From the NCBI RefSeq assembly GCF_021155765.1, contig NC_060112.1:25882001-25946000 (forward strand): DNA of 64,000 nucleotides, read 5' to 3'. Each line of letters opens with the position of its first letter. The first letter of the stretch is position 1. The notes under the pieces were generated by a model that saw only the letters and a program-made list of their open reading frames with translations, was not told where the DNA came from and searched no databases. Position numbers and translations under genes: made by a program. Of this stretch, positions 25,801 through 38,585 are shown piece by piece. The DNA comes from Diprion similis. Lineage: Eukaryota > Arthropoda > Insecta > Hymenoptera > Diprionidae.

Positions 25801-28800
25801 TTCCGCTGCCATCAGTCTTAATCACTGACTCTGTGGTTGGGGCGAACTCTTGCTTTATTTCCCGGTCTACTCCCATCATGTTGCAGGAGTAGCTGCTGGG
25901 GTACATCGGCCCTGGAGAAGGTGCAGGCTTTGCCAAGCCCTGGTAATCCAGCTCAGATTTGGCTGGATCACGATCAAAGGTAGGTACGACAGTAGAATGG
26001 TTTCCGTACATCATATTCATGGACATTTCGTTGCGGTAATGAAAGTTTGGGTCACCAGTAGGGTCCTTGTGGATGTTCTCTTGGGCTCTACATTGCAGCG
26101 CGCTCAGTGGATCGTAGCCCTGATGAGGAGTCGTGCTATCAATAATAGGCTGGTTGCAGGTATTGTCTTGGGGCATTCTTGGTGCAAATTCAGGGTTTGA
26201 CTGCATTGATATTCGCGATGCGTCGTTGTGCGCTCCATTTTCCTCTTTTATTTCCTGCTTCACGTGTGGTTGTGACTCGGATTTTGGGATGGTCTGTTCA
26301 TCTGCTGGAACATTTGCTTCGTATGGAAGCCACATGTTGAATTCGGCTAGCCAATTCTGCAAGGTATTAATTGGCATGATGCATAGAACAGTTTTAGCTG
26401 TAGTGCATCTGAAAAATACGTCGCAAAAACTTGCGACCTGCAACGTTTTTCCGAGACCCATACTGTGCGCGAGGATGCAGCCGAACCCGGAACTAGTCTT
26501 GTACCTCTCAATGCTCTCGACAATGTTGTCATAGAGAAAACGAATCCCACCTATCTGATGGGGTTTTATAATACGTGCTACTTGCGGCGCTAGAAAAACG
26601 TCCGGCTCTGTTTCTGGGTGACCGACGTTGACCAGGACTCTACCGTGCTCGTCAGGGACGTTATAGCGGTCATTGGTGTGCATACCCGAATTGGATGGAT
26701 CGTCTTCATTATCTGTTTCCTCTCCACCACTTGGATCACTTAACACAATGCAGTCGTCGTCTGAACTCTCGCTCGAGCTTGATATCGTCACAACATCTTT
26801 TCCCTTTGCTGGTTTTTGCGTCCTGGGCATTCCAGACACTTTCCTCAATGTGTGCATCTGTTTTTCGCGCAACGCTTCGTCAGCCTCTATGTCGGAGACT
26901 TCAGACTCCGAGTAGTACTCTGATCTGCAATGTTGAAAATAATGATTTAATCTAGTTTATGCTACAGACATTAGAGTTTCATTTTTAAATGAAATCCAAA
27001 AAATGACAAAAATGTGAAGCGAAAGTCTGTTTCACATTACATTACTAACAAGCTAAGATAAATCGCATAAAAAAAGATTTATGAAAAGAAATCAACGTGA
27101 AGTTCATACCTATTATCGACTGGTTCCTTCTTAGGGACAACTGGTGAGATGCTGACAGACGGCGTCATCATCCGGATTCTTTGTTGAAGAAGGTTGGCAT
27201 TTCCAGAACGGTTCGGAACTCTGGATATAGATGTCTGAACTCCAGGCAGAGTGCTTCTTCCTTTCTGCCAGCGAGCTGCTTCCAGTGCTTTTCTTTGCTG
27301 TTGCTGAGTAGCTTGAGCTGCAGAGCTGCTATGAGTACCTTGTCCTGTTCCAGGTCCTGTTGCTGACCCAGACCCAGACCCTGACCCAGAACCAGAATTT
27401 AATTTCAGTAGAACGGTATTGGGCAATCGTACTTGGGATGACGAAGACGGAGATATCGTGGTTCCACTTTGGCTCTGCTTCCCCTGAAGAAGGCTAATCA
27501 CACGAGTTTGAGTTTTACTGTTTTGTCTATTGATAGCAATCTGTCGCTGCACTTCCCGAATGATTCTCTGTTGTTCTTGTACTCGTCTGAGACGCTCCAT
27601 TTCTTGTCGCTGTGCAGCTAGGGTAGCTTCATCCAGTTGATTCTCATCCATTACTTCTCGAATGTTTCGTCTCATATTTGATATTTTCTTCTCAACTTTT
27701 GTCTCGCACTCTGGACCTGAACTGTCACTCTGATCACCCTTTTTTTGTTTCTTCTTACTCGAGTCGGGGTTCTCTGGATCACACAGTCTTTTACTTCCTT
27801 CCCCCTCGTCATCTTCGTCATCAACATTGTCATCCATCTTTTCAATTTCATCTTCATCGCATTCTGCTTCGTCCATTTCTTTGGACACAGATTTTCCGAG
27901 CAGATCGGCCTCCGTCACTTCTTGTCCCTCGATGGGTGCACCTGTGAAATATAAATACTTGATTAAGGTTCGAAAAAAACAAATTTGCCAATTTTAATTT
28001 ACGCACAAATTGCGATAAACCATGTGGGTATTTGCATAAGAGTGAGTGACTGAACTTTTAGTTTCTTCAAGTCTCTGCAATAGTTTTGATTCTCAGACTT
28101 GGTAAGAATCTTACACAAAATACAATTAGGCTTTACACGCATTGTGCCAATAGTGATATTTTGAATAGAATATTTTTTCAATAAATTTGATATTTATAAA
28201 CAAATTTTCAAAATTTCAATAACAATGTGCGTTCAAGCCAGTCTTCTATTTTGAGAAATGTAAGATTACAAATTAAAGGATAATCCGTTTCTGTCAACAA
28301 TTGATCAGGATTAGTCAAATATTTGTTTTGAGGAAGCCAAGGTAATATTTTTATTGTGTACCTGTGAAGAAAGCTGCGAACAGTAAGAAAAGTAAAAACA
28401 AATCTCAATTAGAATCAAAAGAGACAAATCATTCACATGTAGACGAACCTTCCAGTGGCAAGCTATCCAAAATGTTGACCCCCTCAATATCTTCTTCATC
28501 TTCCAATAAAGTTTGCTGCTTTTCATGGTCAAGTCTGACGCCGATCTGACTATCAATAGTTTCGTCAAGATCCATGTCGTCGCCAGATCCCTCGGAGTGA
28601 ATCCTCTCAATTTCCTCATCGGGGAAATTGTCTTGTCCTTTCTCCTGTTCCCTGTCAAATGATTCAACTTCAGATTCCTCCGAGCTTTCATCATTGCCGG
28701 TTATATTGGCGGGAGAATTGGAGCCAGGTGGAAGACCCGAGGGGTCCGACTGCTCAGCTGACTCCTTGGAGCTCCGTCCTGGATTAACACGCTCTATGGT

Positions 28801-28872
28801 AACATCCCCGATCCTTGTCAGAAAGCTGTCCATGTCAGAGTTTGACATGTTGGTAGCGGGATCTTCATCCAT
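19894..28872 (-). CDS. RAD54L2: RAD54L2/ARIP4-type Snf2 helicase
   Basis: A nuclear Snf2-family ATPase related to vertebrate RAD54L2 (ARIP4, androgen receptor-interacting protein 4). Seven exons: 28872-28449, 27941-27110, 26924-23060, 22958-22097, 22021-21644, 21473-20214, 20147-19894; 7875 bases, 2624 residues against about 1470 in human. Residues 1-540 are acidic and Ser-rich. RecA lobe 1 follows, with HSMGLGKT (Walker A, Thr 579) and a DEGH box at 938-941, the ARIP4-type variant of DEAH. RecA lobe 2 holds STRAGSLGINL (1812-1822) and QAVCRVYRYGQ (1842-1852). Two large insertions interrupt the core: about 220 residues before motif II and about 600 residues between the lobes, the latter rich in Gln, Asn, Tyr and Ser. 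The tail from about 2000 on is Pro/Tyr/Ser-rich. The start at MDEDPATN is the first in-frame ATG. Divergent from GlyRS. Confidence 0.93.
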
Positions 28873-31295
28873 GACTGAGTGTTTAAAAATCACTTTTGCC
28901 CCTTTAAATCATGTTGCGGATGGTAAGGGTAGAGGGGTAGGCTGAAATTAGGGGAAAAAGACAGGCTGGATTCAGAGGGACGGCGTCACGCTGTCCGAGA
29001 TGGGGAAATATTGGCCTTGAGGCGTTCAGCTGTCAGATGAGGAAAGAAGAGGATCGGACGTGTGAGGACGGTGAAAAGGCAGCGACTTGGGTCCGTTAAC
29101 CGCGATTATCCGCTGCGGGGGGACTGAATATCGTTTGTTGGTGGGCGAACTGCGGGCGTGAAATAACGCCGACGACTTCAGAACATCTTATACAGAGCGA
29201 AAATGTTAATTGGTAGCACTAATTAAAAGTGAAAAAAAAAAATAATAATGACACACCGATGGACGCCATAGCGTCGTTGTCGCGGCGTTCGGGTGCTGCT
29301 GCTGCTGGTGCTGCTGGCCTCGCAGCAGCCGAAAATCACAACGTAACTATTACCCCGGTCTCTGGTTTCTTCCCTACGTATAACGTGCGGTTCATTTATA
29401 TGACGTAAAATCGAGGCGCGCTATAATTCGGGGGACGAAAGATCTTCCCTTATTTATTTATCTGCCACCCGCACGCGTCGCTGCTTCTCTCACTTTCCGC
29501 GGCATTTTTCATTCCCGTTTTTTACAGAGTCTAATACTGAGACAGAGATCGGACCACCCGCCATCTTGTCAACACCGCGCGTACTTCCGCCTAGCAGACC
29601 GAGGAGGGAAGGGAAAACAGAGATCTTTACTAATCGATAGATAGATGTACCCTATTTTTTAATCTCACAGATCGATTGACTGATCCTTGTATCCCTGGTT
29701 TATGCCATGAAACTGTCAATTCACCTTAAAATTATTCAGATTATCCCTACCTAGTACGCACGTTTATTGCCCCTTGCACGTGTGAGTGCCGCATTATTTC
29801 ACTAATATATCAGACACACGCGCGCGCACGCACGCACGCACGCACGCAAAGCGATATGGGGGCACAACATACAGAGATGCGATTATTTATTATAGTTTTT
29901 CCACATTTATTGAATTTCACGCATACATACATTCCAAAGTACTTACACTCGTGCATACATTCAATTTGTACCCACACAAGTTGAAATTTTAAACGTTCAC
30001 GTCCCACGTCACTGAAATGGAGTCACCTCTTTACAGTTACCAATAATTATTGCAAAATATTTATGTTAGATTATATTGTCAGAACATTTATAGACTAACA
30101 AAAAGTCCATGGAAATGTGACCATTCTCCTAATATACAGCTTCTGGACTTAGAGATGATAACCAGAGTGTGGTACGACTTAAGTAAAAGAGGTACCCATG
30201 ACCCTTGCCTCGTATTTAGAACGCTGGGCAGTCTTCAGTTCTGAACCTATAGTTTAGCCCATCACGCTTCAGAGCAGAATATAATTTAGTGTTTTTGTCT
30301 TTGTTTTTCGTTACTTTTTCTGCTACAATTGCAGTTTAGTTGGCAGTCTCACATGCGTCAATCCAATCATTATAGACATCAAGAGGCTCCGATAATAGGT
30401 TTATGGTTGTTTGAAAATCCTCCATACATACACGACACGTTATTCTAGCCGTGTTCCTTGATTTATCCCTGAAAAAATTATCCATTCAATTTGATAATCG
30501 GTTTTAAACTGATAGAATTATCTAACAACAACGCGATTAGCTGCGTGTTGTGTTTACCCACATTTTAACCTCGCAGGATTTCTCGTGGTTGCAAAATGGA
30601 CAGTTGAACTGGGTGTCAAGGGGTTCGATCGCCTTTCGTTTACTCGGTGGCTTCCTTTTACTCTTTCTGCGTCCCATTGTGTTTCAACAACCGCGGTCTT
30701 CCTTCCAAATACAAATATTCAACGGCAAACTGTCCCCGTTCTTTCAGTTGTCACCGGCTGCCCGCTGACTTATCTGAACGTCGAAGTAGACGCTTCAGTT
30801 GACAGTTCTGCCACTACAAGCAGGTGCTATGCTAATTTCTCGGTAAAGTACTTCGTGTGTTCCTAAAGTATGAACCGGTACGGAGGTGGTACTCCGAACA
30901 ATGACGTCATACGATAATGAAAGCAGCTGGTATATCGGAACACGCACAACCATTGTGACCGGTCATTAGCTTTGCTGCTGTTTGTTGCACTCACAATCAG
31001 CTGCATTCAACAATCGCCAACGATAGGCAATCATGAACTTATGCTAATTCTGATTTCTGAATATGATCAAATATGATGCAACTAGCTCGATCTTCAGAGA
31101 AGGAATTATGTTTATCCGTTCTAAGCCCATTCTAATTATTAGGAAGAAAAAACAAACGGATTTTTTCCATCCAACAAGTCTAAGCTTTCCCATTTCTTTT
31201 CTTCTTACTCTAGCCGTTTCCGGTAGAATCTGACAACTGTACGGTAAGCAGCGTGCCAATTCCCCGGCGAAAACTGGGGATCGAGATCGCTGCGA
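28873..31295. other. divergent promoter region of RAD54L2 and GlyRS
   Basis: About 2.4 kb between the two start codons. It contains a (CTG)n-like stretch at about 29292-29317, a CACG/CGCG microsatellite at 29813-29848, and AT-rich DNA. A 41-codon Ala-rich open frame starts at 29259 on the plus strand and includes a donor-like site, but I could not attach it to any downstream exon. 5' untranslated exons of either gene may lie here. Confidence 0.4.
29813..29848. repeat. CACG/CGCA microsatellite
   Basis: A short run of alternating 'cacg' and 'cgca' units, ending in six clean 'cgca' or 'cgca'-like steps. It is a simple sequence repeat next to the divergent promoter region; no coding role is evident. 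Confidence 0.8.
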
Positions 31296-34012
31296 ATGCA
31301 GATTTTTCTCCATACTGTGCGAGCCACATGCAAGTCTGGAGCCCGGTACGGGATCAAATATCTCAAGTTCGTCGATCCAATTTCAAGAAATCTTGTTGTT
31401 AGTTCGAGGTTATATTCCGAAACTCCTCAGTGGGGCTCGAAGAAGAAGCACAGAAACGTAAAGCTACATTTTCAGCTACAGAGTATGGCAGATCCAAAGA
31501 TAGAAGAGGTCCTCGCGCCGCTACGATCAAGTGTCAAGGAGCAGGTGAGTGCCATATGGTCTTAGATTTTCACTCAAAAAATGCTTGCATTAACAACACA
31601 GTGTTTGGAAACTTTTCGACTTTCGGTTTATTCAACAATGCGCGAAAAAAAAATTACAGAAGCCACCTGTACTTTCCCTTTAACAAAATCCGTCTGTTTG
31701 TTGCATTGGAGTAAGCTTCTCTTTCTTTCTTTTTTTTCAATAATCTTTTCATTCTCAGATATTCTTTTCTTTTTTTTTTTTTTTCATTAAGGGGGACCTG
31801 GTCCGTAAACTCAAGTCCGATGGGGCGCCGGACTTTGATGTCAAGAAGGCGGTGGCAGAGCTCAAGGCGCGTAAAAAGCTTCTTGAGGACAAGGAACTGT
31901 CTCTGATCCCATCAGCGACATTTGATCGTGCAAAAATGGAGGATCTTCTAAAGCGAAGGTTCTTTCTTGACCAGTCGTTTGCCATCTACGGTGGGATAAC
32001 AGGGCAGTATGATTTCGGTCCAATGGGATGTGCCTTGAAATCAAATTTCCTTAGCGCCTGGAGAAGCTTCTTTGTTTTAGAGGAACAGATGTTGGAAGTT
32101 GATTGTTCCATTCTAACGCCTGAACCGGTTTTAAAAGCCTCCGGGCATGTGGACCGATTTGCAGATTTAATGATAAAGGATGTGAAAACCGGAGAATGCT
32201 TCCGGCTAGATCATTTCATAAAAGCACATTTGGAGAAAGTTTCGTTGGACAAGAAAACCGACGAAAGTTTGCGCGCTGAGTGCCAAGACATTATAATCAA
32301 GTTGGATGGTATGAGTAAGCAAGAGCTAGCTGCAGTTGTATCAAGATTCAATATGAAATCACCGATAACTGGCAATGATCTAACGGAACCTATTGAGTTC
32401 AATTTGATGTTTGCCACGCAGATTGGCCCATCCGGATTGATCAAGGGGTTCTTGAGGCCAGAAACTGCTCAAGGAATTTTTGTGAACTTTAAAAGGCTGT
32501 TGGAATTCAATTCAGGCAAGCTTCCCTTCGCTGCTGCACAGATCGGTAATGCTTTCAGAAATGAAATATCACCCAGATCCGGACTCATCCGTGTCAGAGA
32601 ATTCACAATGGCTGAGATTGAACATTTTTGCGATCCCAGCGATAAAAATCATCCGAAATTCGAGTCTGTGAAGCACACTAAAATGCTTCTCTACTCTGCA
32701 TGTAGCCAGATGGATGGGAAAAGTGCAGAATACATGGAAATTGGAGAGGCTGTAAAGACAGGGCTGGTAGACAATGAAACTCTAGGATACTTCATGGCTA
32801 GAATCCAGCAGTTCTTACTCAAAGTTGGAATAGATCCTGCTAAGCTACGCTTTCGGCAGCACATGGGCAACGAAATGGCGCATTATGCTTGCGATTGCTG
32901 GGACGCTGAATGCTTAACGTCCTACGGCTGGATAGAGTGTGTTGGATGTGCAGACAGGTCGGCGTACGATCTTACTCAGCACACCAAGGCGACAGGGGTC
33001 AGATTGATCGCTGAAAAGAAGCTAGCTGAGCCAAAAGTCGTCGATGTTGTCGAAGCATTCCCCAACAAGGGTGTCCTAGGTAAAGCATTTAAAAAGGAAG
33101 CCAAAGCAGTTTTGGATGCGCTGGCTGCGTTAAACAAAAACGAAATCGAAACGTTTGAAGGAAAAATAAGTAAAGGCGAGGATTATGATCTCCTTTTGCC
33201 TGATGGAATATCAGTCAAAATCACAAAGGACATGGCCTCGATAAAACGTTACCAAAAAACCTTACATGTTGAGGAAATCACACCATCTGTCGTTGAACCC
33301 TCATTTGGTGTTGGTAGAGTCATGTACTCTCTCTTCGAACACAATTTCCGAATGAGAGAGGGCGACGAGCAAAGGACATACTTGAGTTTGCCTCCAGCAG
33401 TGTCACCCCTGAAATGTTCTGTCTTGCCACTCAGTGGTAATGCAGAATTTACACCATTTGTCAAGAAACTCTGTAAGTGTCACTCATAATTAACGGGTGT
33501 AGCCAACCCCTTTTCATCTTGTTCAGATGTCTTTTATGTATTATCTAAAATTTACCTAATTTTCTCATTTTAGCACAAGATTTGACTGCATTCGACATAT
33601 CCCACAGAGTAGATGACTCTTCAGGCAGTATCGGTAGAAGATATGCTCGTACAGATGAAATCGCCATACCGTTTGGCATTACAATAGACTTTGATTCTCT
33701 GAAGACTCCACATACAGCAACCCTCAGAGAACGGGATAGTATGGATCAAGTCAGAATAAACGTGAGTTTCTTATATTGATCAGCTGGCTGTAGTGTCCAA
33801 CATTTTTCTTGTCAAACCAAAATTGAGCTTTTGAAAACAATTTTTTGTTGATATCCTTAAACCGTTTTGGGAGTTTAAACATAAATTTCTCTCTGTTTCA
33901 GTTGGATGAGCTCCCAACCGTGGTGAAAGACTTGTCTCTATGTAAAATAACATGGGCTGAAGTAGCGCAAAAGTATCCTAAGTTTGAACAACAAGAAAAT
34001 GCAAAAGCATAG
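31296..34012 (+). CDS. GlyRS: glycyl-tRNA synthetase, mitochondrial and cytosolic forms
   Basis: Charges tRNA-Gly with glycine (class II synthetase). Four exons: 31296-31544, 31792-33472, 33574-33761, 33902-34012; 742 residues from the first ATG. Residues 1-63 are basic, rich in Arg, Ser and Leu and poor in acids, typical of a mitochondrial targeting peptide. A second ATG at 31485 (MADPKIEEV) gives a 679-residue cytosolic form. A WHEP domain follows (about 64-125, [13 protein letters not shown] and [11 protein letters not shown]), then the class II core with motif 2 ([17 protein letters not shown]), then the anticodon-binding domain with [17 protein letters not shown] and [13 protein letters not shown]. 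One gene for both compartments through two starts is known for animal GlyRS. A poly(A) signal lies at 34224-34229; the gene is convergent with PSMB6. Confidence 0.97.
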
Positions 34013-34407
34013 GAATCAGAATAATATTTAAAGTAAATTAGGCTTTGCATTTTTTTCTTAAGGGAAGCATGAGAATAGAAACAAAATTTTACCCTTGATA
34101 ATTGACCTCAACTGTTTTTTGGCATAATATGTCATTTTTAAAATGCCTCGCTAAAAATTTCATGAACTCCATAAATTATATTCACCAATAATTGAAACAA
34201 GTGTTGTTTCTTTTTCCATCCAAAATAAATTCTTAGGAACACAGTTAGTGATTCTAAGGTGAGTAAATGTGAAAGGTTGATTTCGTTTGCGGCCTTTATT
34301 TACCAAAATTGAAGGAAAACCAGTTAAACAGATTACAGCTGACCAGCTAAAAATAGTACCCAGGGCACTTTAAGACATGTAATGGAACAAATGGTTGTAG
34401 AAGTAAT
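34013..34407. other. convergent 3' ends of GlyRS and PSMB6
   Basis: The 395 bases between the two stop codons carry a plus-strand AATAAA at 34224-34229 and a minus-strand one at 34300-34295. The GlyRS and PSMB6 3' ends therefore overlap or nearly abut. Confidence 0.6.
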
Positions 34408-35845
34408 TTATCCCTCGTAGAATTGAGGCAGCTTATCACCGAGGATGACTCGTCTTTCAATGCCTTCTTTAGTTATAACGCCAAGTCTTACAACTCCACC
34501 ACTGCTACCGTCACGTGACATAGCCAATGCCAGTGCTGCAAGAAGAAATGAAGAAATGCAGTGATTGAAAGGAGACGAAACACACCAAACATAGAGCAAA
34601 TAAGAAATAAGCGACTTACTGTTGCTGACCAACTCTATTGTCTGATCCTTGGTCATGTTGGGCTTATAATGAGCATCTACATAACCATAAACGTAGCTTG
34701 AACCAGAGCCACCAATAGCAATTGGTTGTCGCACGCACATGCCTCCCAAAGGAATGCTGTAAACTTGACCACCCTTACGACGATCCCAGCCAGCTACCAA
34801 AATGCCTGCCATAAGGGAGTCTCGATAGTTGTAGCACAACTCACGAAATACATTTGCGGAAGTCTCGACTAAAGGCGGTTCACCAAGTTCCATTCTGAAA
34901 ATTTTGAAACATAAGTTTATCAAAATGTCCCAAGGATGAGAAGCATGCGGCACATGAGATATTAGCTAGGATCCAGAAGTGAATTTTCTGAGCCTTACAA
35001 GTAGTTCTCTCGTACAGAGATAATTTGCAGGTATTTTGGTAAAATTTTCTGGATTCATAAGGTCATTTGAGACTACTTAAAATTCTTTAGCCTAGGTAAA
35101 CGTACTGCGAATGGTAAGACCATGAGGCCCTAATTTTTTATAAAAGCTTAAAATTGTTTGTGGATCACGGCGAGCATAGCAACAATATCAATGATAGACT
35201 CACTGATGGAAAGCCAGGTGGTACGAAACTATGTCTGAGATTGCTTGGGTGTCTGCAGCAGAGCCTGAACGACAGCAATAAATATGATCCGTCACTTTGG
35301 TGAGCTTGTCAGTGACTCGATTGGCGATATAGGCGCTGAAAATCAAGGAATGAAATGTTATTTTGTATCTAAAGAGGGCAGCTAATGAAATATTTTTAGT
35401 ATAAATTTACTTTAAGAATTACACGAGTACAAAAATGAGAAGAATAGTTCTGGATTACATTGAACAACATACCCTGTAGTGGTTCGTGAATCAGCACCAA
35501 TTACTACACCGCCTTCGAATTCACAAGCCATGATGGATGTCTGGAAAATGAGAAAAAACAAGATGTGTAGGTTGCTTGTTTTCGGAGGTGTGAGAACACT
35601 TATGACAAGCGTTTAAATCCATTCAAAATTGAAAAGATTAATCATGGATGATGATCAGAGAATTACATGCACCGTCATTCTAACCTAAGTGAACGTCAAA
35701 TGATATTTTCAAACTCTTATGTATGCAAAAAGCTTGATTCTTAATCCAAAGACGAACTTACGCCGGTGCTATGTTCGGCTGAAAGCCAATCCGGCACCAT
35801 CGAATCCATGGTTTTTGATTGAAAGGGGGCTTCGACGAATGCCAT
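34408..35845 (-). CDS. Psmb6: proteasome subunit beta1 (PSMB6)
   Basis: The caspase-like catalytic subunit of the 20S proteasome. Five exons: 35845-35762, 35540-35473, 35335-35204, 34894-34620, 34535-34408; 687 bases, 228 residues (human 239). The propeptide is 28 residues ending in STG, and cleavage exposes the catalytic Thr (residue 29, mature Thr1). Mature Asp17 and Lys33 are present, as are the family blocks [59 protein letters not shown] and [15 protein letters not shown]. The frame stays open upstream without another ATG, so MAFVEAPF is the start. A minus-strand poly(A) signal lies at 34300-34295. It is divergent from Nup35. Confidence 0.97.
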
Positions 35846-36519
35846 ACTCCCAAAATTTATCCGTAATGTTTCAGCGACGTTTAATATGTTCTCCAATTCT
35901 ACCGACAACTTCGCGGTCACCGTTGCGATGCCACGAAAAAAGTTACGCACGTAGATATGAGAGTGGATGTGTTATTACAATGACAATCGCTTTCTCCGCG
36001 TAGCACGCTTACCGATCGAGTCAGCTCAACCTTTTTATTCCTATAATAAATAAAGAAATGCACAGAAAAGGTCTGAATTTAGACATTTCATCACTCTTGC
36101 GTATCGGAATTCAGAAAAGTTACTTATATCCCGAAGATCGTCAAAAAAATTTGTGGTTTTTCGTCACGGGAAAATACTGAAGTAGTTTTTCTTAGAGTAT
36201 TGTAACACACGGTAGACGAGATGGAGAGATAAGCTCCATACTTCACCGTTTCAAATGTTCGGCTGTTGATTTCGATTGTGATCACTTGTCAAAAGTATTT
36301 ATTTATATCGAGAAGAACATTTTACAAGAGATCAAGGTATGATAAAGGTTCAGAAACACCTCAAGTTTAACATCTGAGTACTTCTTTTCCATTCCTCTGT
36401 CTACAAAGTATAAAAACTAATTATTATATAGATGACTAGATTATAACCTCTCTTGCTAACCAACTTTACCTGTTATTGTGTATTTCTGATGGCAAATTGA
36501 ATCAATGTGTGCATTTTAG
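35846..36519. other. divergent promoter of PSMB6 and Nup35
   Basis: About 670 bases between the start codons of a divergent pair. On the plus strand a donor at 36337 (ATCAAG|gtatga) pairs with the acceptor just before the Nup35 ATG, indicating a non-coding first exon for Nup35 and a 183-base intron at 36337-36519. That exon has no ATG in the part I can trace. Confidence 0.55.
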
Positions 36520-37783
36520 ATGGAGCCTATGACCCTTGGATCTCCTGTTGGAAGTCCAGTCCAAACACCAGGAAGTCCAGGACCAAACTCCACGTATCTA
36601 CCCAATTTCCTATTGGGAGATGCTAATCCTGTAAGAATCTCAAGAACTCTGAAGTTTCAGTCACCTTCCAAAGGCATTTCAATTTTTTTTTTCAAAAAAA
36701 TATTACCTCTGTAATCTCTCAATTCTGTAAACTGTAAAAGTTTTTTAAACGTAAACCTCTAACCTTGTTCATTCACTTGCAATTGAACAGTTTTTGCTGT
36801 AACCCTAGACCTCTATTTCTAATGATGTTTCATAAATGTCGTTGATGCTCAAAATGTCTTACTAGTCCAAATTCTATGCAACATCTCACTTTTTCGTTTT
36901 TTTTTTGCTTCAGACGGCTAGATTAAATATAATGAGTCCCCAAGGTACCCCAAGAAATACCCAATTTGGATCTATTACCAGCGGAGGCTTATCATCACCT
37001 AGTTCGAACTACTGCACCCCAGACTACCGTACGAATCGCCAAAAAGCCATGTTCGGTAACGTAACGAGCCCTAGTGGTCCTCAAATCAGCTCACAGGGGC
37101 AAAACGGTGGTCCTCCAACTAGAGGACTTTTTGATACGCTTGAAACTTCGCAGTCAATGGTACCGCAGAGTCCCAGCGTGGGTCAAAACGTTACTAGTAA
37201 TCAGTCGAGAATGTTGTCGGGAACAAATTTGAACAACACCATGTTCTTAGACAGTCCTGCAAACCTTTCTCTTAACGAACCGTTGCGAGGGCTTCAACAG
37301 TGGGTTACAGTCTTTGGCTTTTCCCCCAATGCTGTAAACGCCGTATTGTCTCATATATCGAGTAGAGTTCGCGTAGTTGAGAAACGTGGCGCTCCTCATG
37401 CTCAGGGTAATTGGATCCATCTAAAATGTGCGTCTGAGCAAGATGCGCACAGAGCTTTGGCGTGCAATGGCAATGTTGTTTCAGGCTCTACAATGATAGG
37501 CGTTGTTCCTTGCACAGATGAGGGAGTGGTTTTGGGATCAGAAAAAGATAATCTTTCCAAATTGAGCAGTGGCACCAGGTGCTTTGCTACACCAGATAGA
37601 ATAAATTTTTCATCTCCCGATTATACAGGCAGTTTACCGCCTACTTCGCCGAAAATACAGAATGCCCGTCCTTTAGCGGTAGGCTACAACCAACACTTGA
37701 GCCCCCAAGCTGTTGTCATGCCTCAAAATGTGCCACAGAAGTCTACCGGGTTCTTCTCAAAAATTTATGAGTACATCTGGTAG
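36520..37783 (+). CDS. Nup35: nucleoporin Nup35 (Nup53)
   Basis: A scaffold nucleoporin that links the inner ring of the nuclear pore to the membrane. Two coding exons, 36520-36630 and 36914-37783, 326 residues, the same as human. The N terminus carries the conserved EPMTLGSP and FLLGD blocks, followed by a Ser/Pro/Thr-rich region. The MPPN/RRM-Nup35 fold starts at about 167 (WVTVFGFSP) and runs through NWIHLKCASEQDAHRAL and MIGVVPC to about 245. The last residues (GFFSKIYEYIW) match the C-terminal amphipathic membrane-binding helix of the family. The ATG lies directly after a splice acceptor, so the 5' leader is spliced. A poly(A) signal lies at 38240-38245. Confidence 0.95.
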
Positions 37784-38585
37784 CTCGATGCTGTTTCGCC
37801 ATAATGTATTCATTTTGTAATTCCATTCAGTTTTTACTCTCAAATGTGACGAATTTTAGTATAATTTTGTAAGGTTGTTTTTTTGTTCGCATCAGGTAAT
37901 TGAAAATAATTTTTGTAATTGAGGGTGCAGTAATGTCGATTCATTATAGTCACGGAACCATCATATAACACCATTGTCACGCTAATATCAATATGGTATC
38001 AATCCATATACTTCAATGTCCAACAATCAACAGTAAATAACAAATGCCAATATCAGTTTTTCAATATAGGCATGTAATTTGCAAAGATGTATTTTCTAAC
38101 ATTCATGACGTACTGTAATGTGTAAGAAATTGGATGCGAATTTTTCCGTATCCTATTGATAACATTTAAAGTTACAATATATTGCTCATTTTTTTTTTTA
38201 ATTTTTACTATTAGGCCAACATCATGTAATTGTGTATAAAATAAAGGAAACATATTTTTCATTCATGTATTATTATCCAAGTCAATCAAGGAGCGTGTGT
38301 TAATAACTCACTAGATTTGTCGTATTGTGATGGCCAGTGAAATTTGAAATCTTGTTAACATCTTTCTGATTAAAACACACACAGCATACCGATGTTCAGG
38401 AATGTAGTAAAATATTATGGTAGGATTTAAAATTTGTAAATATATTCTGCACGAATAAAAAGATAAGTTGAATACAAGATAAACATTTATTTTAAGACTT
38501 AATTTAATCACATTACCAAGGATACTCCTATAAATAAATTTCTGAATTATGACATCTCTCATAACATCATTTCACTTAATTAATA
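37784..38585. other. convergent 3' ends of Nup35 and GID8
   Basis: AT-rich 3' untranslated sequence. A plus-strand AATAAA at 38240-38245 serves Nup35, and a minus-strand one at 38491-38486 lies 95 bases past the GID8 stop. No further gene is seen. Confidence 0.55.

Noticed and set aside
29259-29402. Ala-rich 41-codon plus-strand frame starting MDAIASLSRR
   Set aside because: The Ala run is simply a CTG/GCT repeat, and no downstream exon matches the donor-like site. It is more likely untranslated promoter DNA.
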